Positions 59,640 to 64,000 of a DNA stretch of 64,000 nt are shown here, piece by piece. How positions within the stretch are numbered: the first letter of the stretch is position 1; every line of letters begins with the position of its first letter. The DNA is from Algoriphagus litoralis (GTDB lineage Bacteria > Bacteroidota > Bacteroidia > Cytophagales > Cyclobacteriaceae): assembly GCF_003259255.1 (NCBI RefSeq), contig NZ_QGOL01000016.1, positions 62,001-126,000 on the forward strand. Direction: 5' to 3'. The notes below the pieces were generated by a model. The model worked only from the letters and a program-made list of their open reading frames with translations, searched no databases and was not told the origin of the DNA. The position numbers and the translations under genes were made by a program.

Positions 59640-60608
59640 TTAGACTATACCTTCTTTCATCAAATCATGAATATGGACAAAACCCGCGATTTTTTCTCCA
59701 TCCATTGCCACTAATTGGGTGATATTATGATTACGCATCTGATTCAGTGCACGAATGGCAAATTCGTCTTTTGAAATAGTCTTTGGATTGATGGTCATGA
59801 TATCTTTAGCCTTCAGGGCTTGAATGTCTAGGGTCTTTTCTAGCATCCTTCGCAAGTCCCCGTCGGTAATTATTCCTGTCAGATTGCCTTTGGAATCATT
59901 CACTGCTGTAGCTCCCAGCCTTTTTCCGGATATTTCAATAATCACCTCGGTCAGTCCGGCCTCTTCGTTGACTACAGGAAGTAGACCTTTAGAAATCACA
60001 TCCCCTACTTTAAGGTAAAGTTGCTTACCCAGTGAACCTCCTGGATGATATCTCGCAAAATCATCCGAGGTAAATCCTCTCGCCTCCAGAAGACAAACTG
60101 CCAAAGCATCTCCTAAAGCCAAATGAGCAGTGGTACTGGTAGTCGGTGCTAAATTGTGCGGGCAAGCCTCCTCTCCGATTGTCGCATTCAGCACAAAATC
60201 AGCCTGCTCGGCAAGGTAAGACTTGGTATTGGAGACCATTGCCACCAATACCGAACCTAGTTTTTTCAAAAGAGGAACTAATACTTTGATCTCTGGAGTA
60301 TTACCCGATTTAGAAATACACAAAACAATATCTTCGTCTTGGATCATGCCAAGGTCGCCATGAATCGCATCTCCGGCATGCATAAAAAGTGCGGGAGTTC
60401 CTGTGGAATTTAACGTCGCCACAATTTTGTTGGCGATGATGGCACTTTTTCCCACTCCGGTGATGACAACGCGTCCTTTAGAATGAAGAATTCGCTCCAC
60501 ACAGGCTTCAAAATCACCGTCCAACCCATCTATCAGATTTAAGATGGCATTTGCCTCATTTTGCAAAACCCGAGTGGCTGTAATTCTAATATTTTTAGCT
60601 AAATTCAA
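59640..60608 (-). CDS. kdsD: KpsF/GutQ-type arabinose-5-phosphate isomerase (322 aa)
   Basis: A SIS domain (residues about 30-190: GKGKSAIIANK-like ITGVGKSAIIANKIVATLNS, GDAIHGDLGMI, CISKSGNTPEIKVLVPLLK) is followed by two CBS domains (about 205-322, IITDGDLRRMLEK and AGFVHIHDLMKE). It interconverts ribulose- and arabinose-5-phosphate for Kdo synthesis. No ATG exists upstream of residue 75 in this frame back to a TGA; a TTG at 60608 is the likely start and gives the family N-terminus. It leads the operon with the guanylyltransferase. Confidence 0.9.
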   Translation of the reverse strand: MNLAKNIRITATRVLQNEANAILNLIDGLDGDFEACVERILHSKGRVVITGVGKSAIIANKIVATLNSTGTPALFMHAGDAIHGDLGMIQDEDIVLCISKSGNTPEIKVLVPLLKKLGSVLVAMVSNTKSYLAEQADFVLNATIGEEACPHNLAPTTSTTAHLALGDALAVCLLEARGFTSDDFARYHPGGSLGKQLYLKVGDVISKGLLPVVNEEAGLTEVIIEISGKRLGATAVNDSKGNLTGIITDGDLRRMLEKTLDIQALKAKDIMTINPKTISKDEFAIRALNQMRNHNITQLVAMDGEKIAGFVHIHDLMKEGIV

Positions 60609-60705
60609 TTTTACCTGCGTTAATCACTAATTTTGTACAAAGGTATAAAACTAATCGTTCATTCCTGTTTACAGGCAATATTCACCCACTAAGCCACTTC
60701 TTCTC

Positions 60706-62883
60706 GTGGAAGAAAAAGTAAAAGCAGATCTTAAGAAAATCTTCGGATTCAGCCAGTTCCGTGGGAATCAGGAACTCATAGTAGACAACCTGCTAAATCA
60801 CCGGAATACATTCGTGATCATGCCTACGGGGGCTGGCAAATCGCTATGCTATCAGCTGCCCGCGGTAGTATCGGAAGGGACCGCGATAGTTATCTCTCCA
60901 TTGATAGCCTTGATGAAAAATCAGGTAGATCAACTCAATGCAGTGGGCGTCAATGCCCATTTTCTGAATTCAACACTGACAAAATCAGAGGCAACAAAGG
61001 TGAAAAATGAGGTTTTGAACAAAAAAACCAAATTACTCTATGTCGCTCCTGAATCGCTGACGAAAGATGAAAATGTCGCCTTTCTAAAATCTGCCCATTT
61101 AAGTTTCGTGGCGATCGATGAGGCCCATTGTATTTCTGAATGGGGCCATGATTTCAGACCCGAGTATCGGCGGATCAAATCCATTGTAGCCCAGATTGCC
61201 CCCAATCTTCCGATCATTGCCCTGACAGCTACTGCCACACCCAAGGTGCAGCAAGATATTCAGCGCAATCTTCAGATGGAGGAGGCAGATCTTTTTAAAT
61301 CATCCTTTAACAGGACCAACCTATTCTATGAGGTAAGGCCAAAGTTGAAGAATGAGTCAAAAAAGTCTCTGATCAAATTCATCAAAGGTCACAAGGGTAA
61401 ATCTGGAATCATCTACTGCCTCAGCCGGAAAAAGGTCGAAGAAATAGCCGAACTACTGAAAGTCAATCAGATCAATGCTGCTCCATATCATGCAGGCTTA
61501 GATTCCTCTGTCAGGATAAAGACCCAGGATGATTTCCTAAATGAGGAATTGGACGTCATCGTTGCGACTATTGCCTTTGGTATGGGGATAGACAAACCGG
61601 ATGTCCGGTATGTGATCCACTACGATGTGCCCAAATCGCTAGAGGGATACTATCAGGAAACAGGTAGAGCAGGTAGAGACGGGTTGGAGGGGCACTGCCT
61701 GATGTTTTTCCGGCAGGAAGACATCATCAAACTGGACAAATTCAACAAAGACAAGGCTGTCACCGAACGGGAAAATGCCAAAATCCTCCTCCAGGAAATG
61801 GCGGCCTTTGCCGAGACAGGGGTCTGTCGGAGAAAGTTTATCCTAAATTATTTTGGCGAAACGCTAAATGAGGATTGTGGATTTTGCGACAACTGCAAAC
61901 GGGAGCGCGAAACCTTTGAAGGAATGGAATACCTGCTCGTAGCGCTGGAAGCTGTACAAAAAACCAATGAACGATTCAGCCTGGAGCATTTGGTGAAGGT
62001 AATCCGGGGTGAAATGGACGAATACATCGAAAGCTACAAGCACGATACGCTTGATGTCTTCGGTAAGGGAAAAGAGGAATCTGATAAACATTGGACCTCT
62101 GTGATCCGTCAGGCCATGATCACTGCTTTGCTTGAGAAAGACATTGAAAATTACGGTATCCTTCGGCTTACACAAAAAGGCTTGGACTTCATCGAATCAC
62201 CCTTTTCTGTGGATCTGTTCAAAGACCATGATTTTGAAAAGGAATCAGCAGTAGAGACTCAGGACCTGCAAATCAGTACCGGACCTGCTTACGATGAAAA
62301 GCTTTTTGAGCTCCTTAAGGCAGAACGAAAGCGGGTAGCCAAAACCAAAAACCTTCCCCCTTACATCATTTTCCAAGATCCTTCCTTGGAAGAGATGGCA
62401 ACGATCTATCCTACTACCCGTGAGGAGCTTGCGCAAATCAATGGTGTGGGCATGGGAAAAGTCGTTAAGTTTGGTGCACCTTTTCTCAAATTAATCTCTA
62501 CCTATGTAGAGGAAAATGAAATCGAAACTGCTGCCGAGGTGGTAGTAAAAACCGCCGGAACCCGATCCAAGGTTAAGATTTCGATTATCCAGCAGATTGA
62601 CCGCAAAATCGACCTGGATGAGATTGCAGAGAATCTCAACATCACCATGGGTGAATTGCTTCAGGAAATTGAGCAGATCATCTATAGCGGAACTAAACTA
62701 AATATCGATTACTACATTCATCACATCATGGATGATGAGCGGGAAGAAATTCTCCATGATTATTTCATGAATGCAGAAAGCGATCATATAAAAGCGGCAT
62801 TAGAAGAGCTGGGCGACGAGGACTTTGCAGAAGACGAATTGCGGGTCTATCGGATCAAGTTCATCTCCGAGCATGCCAATTAA
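60706..62883 (+). CDS. recQ: ATP-dependent DNA helicase RecQ (725 aa)
   Basis: The start is a GTG at 60706, giving MEEKVKADLKKIFGFSQFRGNQE. Helicase motifs include I (MPTGAGKSLCYQLPA), II (AIDEAHCISEWGHDFRPEYR), III (LTATATP) and VI (GYYQETGRAGRDG). The RQC zinc site is C-x16-C-x2-C-x2-C (CRRKFILNYF ... CGFCDNC), followed by a winged helix and an HRDC domain (about 525-605). An additional ~100-residue C-terminal part (IIQQIDRKIDLDEIAENLNIT) is usual in Bacteroidota RecQ. It unwinds DNA in recombination and replication repair. purD follows 15 nt later. Confidence 0.95.
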   Translation: MEEKVKADLKKIFGFSQFRGNQELIVDNLLNHRNTFVIMPTGAGKSLCYQLPAVVSEGTAIVISPLIALMKNQVDQLNAVGVNAHFLNSTLTKSEATKVKNEVLNKKTKLLYVAPESLTKDENVAFLKSAHLSFVAIDEAHCISEWGHDFRPEYRRIKSIVAQIAPNLPIIALTATATPKVQQDIQRNLQMEEADLFKSSFNRTNLFYEVRPKLKNESKKSLIKFIKGHKGKSGIIYCLSRKKVEEIAELLKVNQINAAPYHAGLDSSVRIKTQDDFLNEELDVIVATIAFGMGIDKPDVRYVIHYDVPKSLEGYYQETGRAGRDGLEGHCLMFFRQEDIIKLDKFNKDKAVTERENAKILLQEMAAFAETGVCRRKFILNYFGETLNEDCGFCDNCKRERETFEGMEYLLVALEAVQKTNERFSLEHLVKVIRGEMDEYIESYKHDTLDVFGKGKEESDKHWTSVIRQAMITALLEKDIENYGILRLTQKGLDFIESPFSVDLFKDHDFEKESAVETQDLQISTGPAYDEKLFELLKAERKRVAKTKNLPPYIIFQDPSLEEMATIYPTTREELAQINGVGMGKVVKFGAPFLKLISTYVEENEIETAAEVVVKTAGTRSKVKISIIQQIDRKIDLDEIAENLNITMGELLQEIEQIIYSGTKLNIDYYIHHIMDDEREEILHDYFMNAESDHIKAALEELGDEDFAEDELRVYRIKFISEHAN

Positions 62884-62898
62884 AAACGAAACGAGTCA

Positions 62899-64000
62899 AT
62901 GAATATACTCTTATTGGGTAGCGGAGGTAGAGAACATGCCTTCGCTTGGAAGATTGTACAAAGTCCACAATGTTCCCGGCTATTCGTAGCCCCGGGTAAT
63001 GCCGGCACGGCCGAAATAGCACAAAACATTCCCCTATCAGTAACCGATTTTCAAGGGATTCACCAATTTATTTTGGACAATGCGATTGACATGGTAGTCA
63101 TAGGACCAGAGGAACCACTGGTCAAAGGGCTTGTTGATTTTCTTCAATCCAAGACTGACACAGCTAATCTCCCCATAGTAGGTCCATCTCAACTTGGCGC
63201 TACTCTGGAGGGTAGCAAGGATTTTTCCAAGCGGTTTATGCAGCGAAATGGAGTTCCCACAGCAGCCTACGAGACATTCAACGCAACCCAAATTGAAGCG
63301 GGGTTAGCTTATTTAGAAAAACAAAGCCTTCCTATTGTCCTGAAAGCTGATGGCCTAGCAGCAGGAAAAGGAGTCCTGATTTGCTTAAGTCTGGAAGAAG
63401 CCAAAGCCTCACTGAAAGAAATGCTTCTTGAAGCAAAGTTTGGTGATGCTTCCTCCAAAGTAGTAGTGGAGGAATTCCTCAGTGGAATTGAACTTTCTGT
63501 TTTTGTTGCCACTGATGGCAAAAGTTATAAGATTTTGCCGGAGGCCAAAGATTACAAGCGTATCGGTGAAGGTGACACCGGATTGAATACTGGTGGTATG
63601 GGTGCTGTTAGCCCGGTCATTTTCGCGGATGAGGCTTTTCTTAAAAAAGTCGAAGAAAAAATCGTCAAACCCACTATTGCGGGCTTGGAAAAAGAAAAAA
63701 TTGATTTTAAAGGATTTCTATTCATTGGCTTGATGAATAAGGATGGCGAACCCTCCGTCATTGAGTACAATGTTCGTATGGGTGATCCAGAAACAGAAGC
63801 TGTATTGCCTAGAATCGAAAGTGACTTCGTGGATTTGCTCCATGGAATCGCTACCGGCACCCTGGCTGACTACGAACTCAGCATCTCACCAAAATTTGCC
63901 ACAACTGTCGTCATGGTCAGTGGTGGATATCCCGAGTCGTATGAAAAGGGGTTCCCGATTACTTTACCCAAATCTACCGCTGGAAGTGTAATTTTTCATG
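62899..64000 (+). CDS. purD: Phosphoribosylamine-glycine ligase PurD (C-terminus cut by window edge)
   Basis: From the ATG at 62899, 367 codons are open to the window edge, so about 60 residues are missing. The N-terminal MNILLLGSGGREHAFAWKI, GPEEPLVKGL, the ATP-grasp stretch LPIVLKADGLAAGKGV, NTGGMGAVSP and EYNVRMGDPETEAVLPR are all typical. It joins glycine to phosphoribosylamine in purine synthesis. It lies 15 nt after recQ and is probably cotranscribed with it. Confidence 0.96.
   Translation, partial: MNILLLGSGGREHAFAWKIVQSPQCSRLFVAPGNAGTAEIAQNIPLSVTDFQGIHQFILDNAIDMVVIGPEEPLVKGLVDFLQSKTDTANLPIVGPSQLGATLEGSKDFSKRFMQRNGVPTAAYETFNATQIEAGLAYLEKQSLPIVLKADGLAAGKGVLICLSLEEAKASLKEMLLEAKFGDASSKVVVEEFLSGIELSVFVATDGKSYKILPEAKDYKRIGEGDTGLNTGGMGAVSPVIFADEAFLKKVEEKIVKPTIAGLEKEKIDFKGFLFIGLMNKDGEPSVIEYNVRMGDPETEAVLPRIESDFVDLLHGIATGTLADYELSISPKFATTVVMVSGGYPESYEKGFPITLPKSTAGSVIFH

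Overview
The window reads as chromosomal DNA of a Bacteroidota member, most likely order Cytophagales, family Cyclobacteriaceae (Algoriphagus-like). Pointers are the ~800-residue FtsX-type permeases, head-GIN (DUF2807) proteins, a DUF4221 lipoprotein, a GWxTD protein, the DUF2723 membrane protein, PorT-like barrels, moderate G+C and the near absence of Shine-Dalgarno sequences. I see no rRNA, tRNA, CRISPR array, prophage or transposase.

Region 1 (1-30.3 kb) is an ABC-export island. Nine paralogous two-half FtsX/MacB-type permeases (one cut by the window edge) lie on the minus strand with two GIN-domain proteins and a periplasmic hydrolase, but only one ATPase and one HlyD-type adaptor. A sigma-54-type response regulator and its histidine kinase diverge from the adaptor gene. 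A bestrophin-like channel and a four-helix-bundle gene interrupt the island on the plus strand. Many spacers are built of degenerate 7-nt or 8-nt periodic repeats that abut stop or start codons.

Region 2 (30.4-40.7 kb) is a mixed set: a duplicated TerB-like helical protein, a decayed outer-membrane barrel gene, a DUF4221 lipoprotein, a PQQ-type sugar dehydrogenase fused to PKD, cytochrome c and a C-terminal beta domain, a PorT-like barrel, an MsrA-MsrB fusion, an AlkB-like dioxygenase, a Dabb lipoprotein and LdhA.

Region 3 (40.7-43.5 kb, minus) looks like a cold-adaptation operon: desaturase, DEAD-box helicase, small basic protein and CspA, tightly spaced and closed by a terminator. The desaturase appears to lack a normal start codon for its conserved N-terminus.

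Region 4 (43.8-52.4 kb) is a sulfur-oxidation neighbourhood: a TsdA-like thiosulfate dehydrogenase with a porin, two YeeE/YedE half-transporters behind a decayed porin paralogue, a persulfide dioxygenase-rhodanese protein and a thioredoxin. Two perfect TGTGA-N6-TCACA palindromes (Crp/Fnr-like) precede the tsdA and YeeE units. A thioesterase/MFS pair and a 26-codon membrane ORF lie in between.

Region 5 (52.5-64 kb) is conserved housekeeping and envelope material: DUF2723/GT117, a methyltransferase, GWxTD, RlmB, KpsF + mannose-1-phosphate guanylyltransferase, RecQ and a partial PurD.
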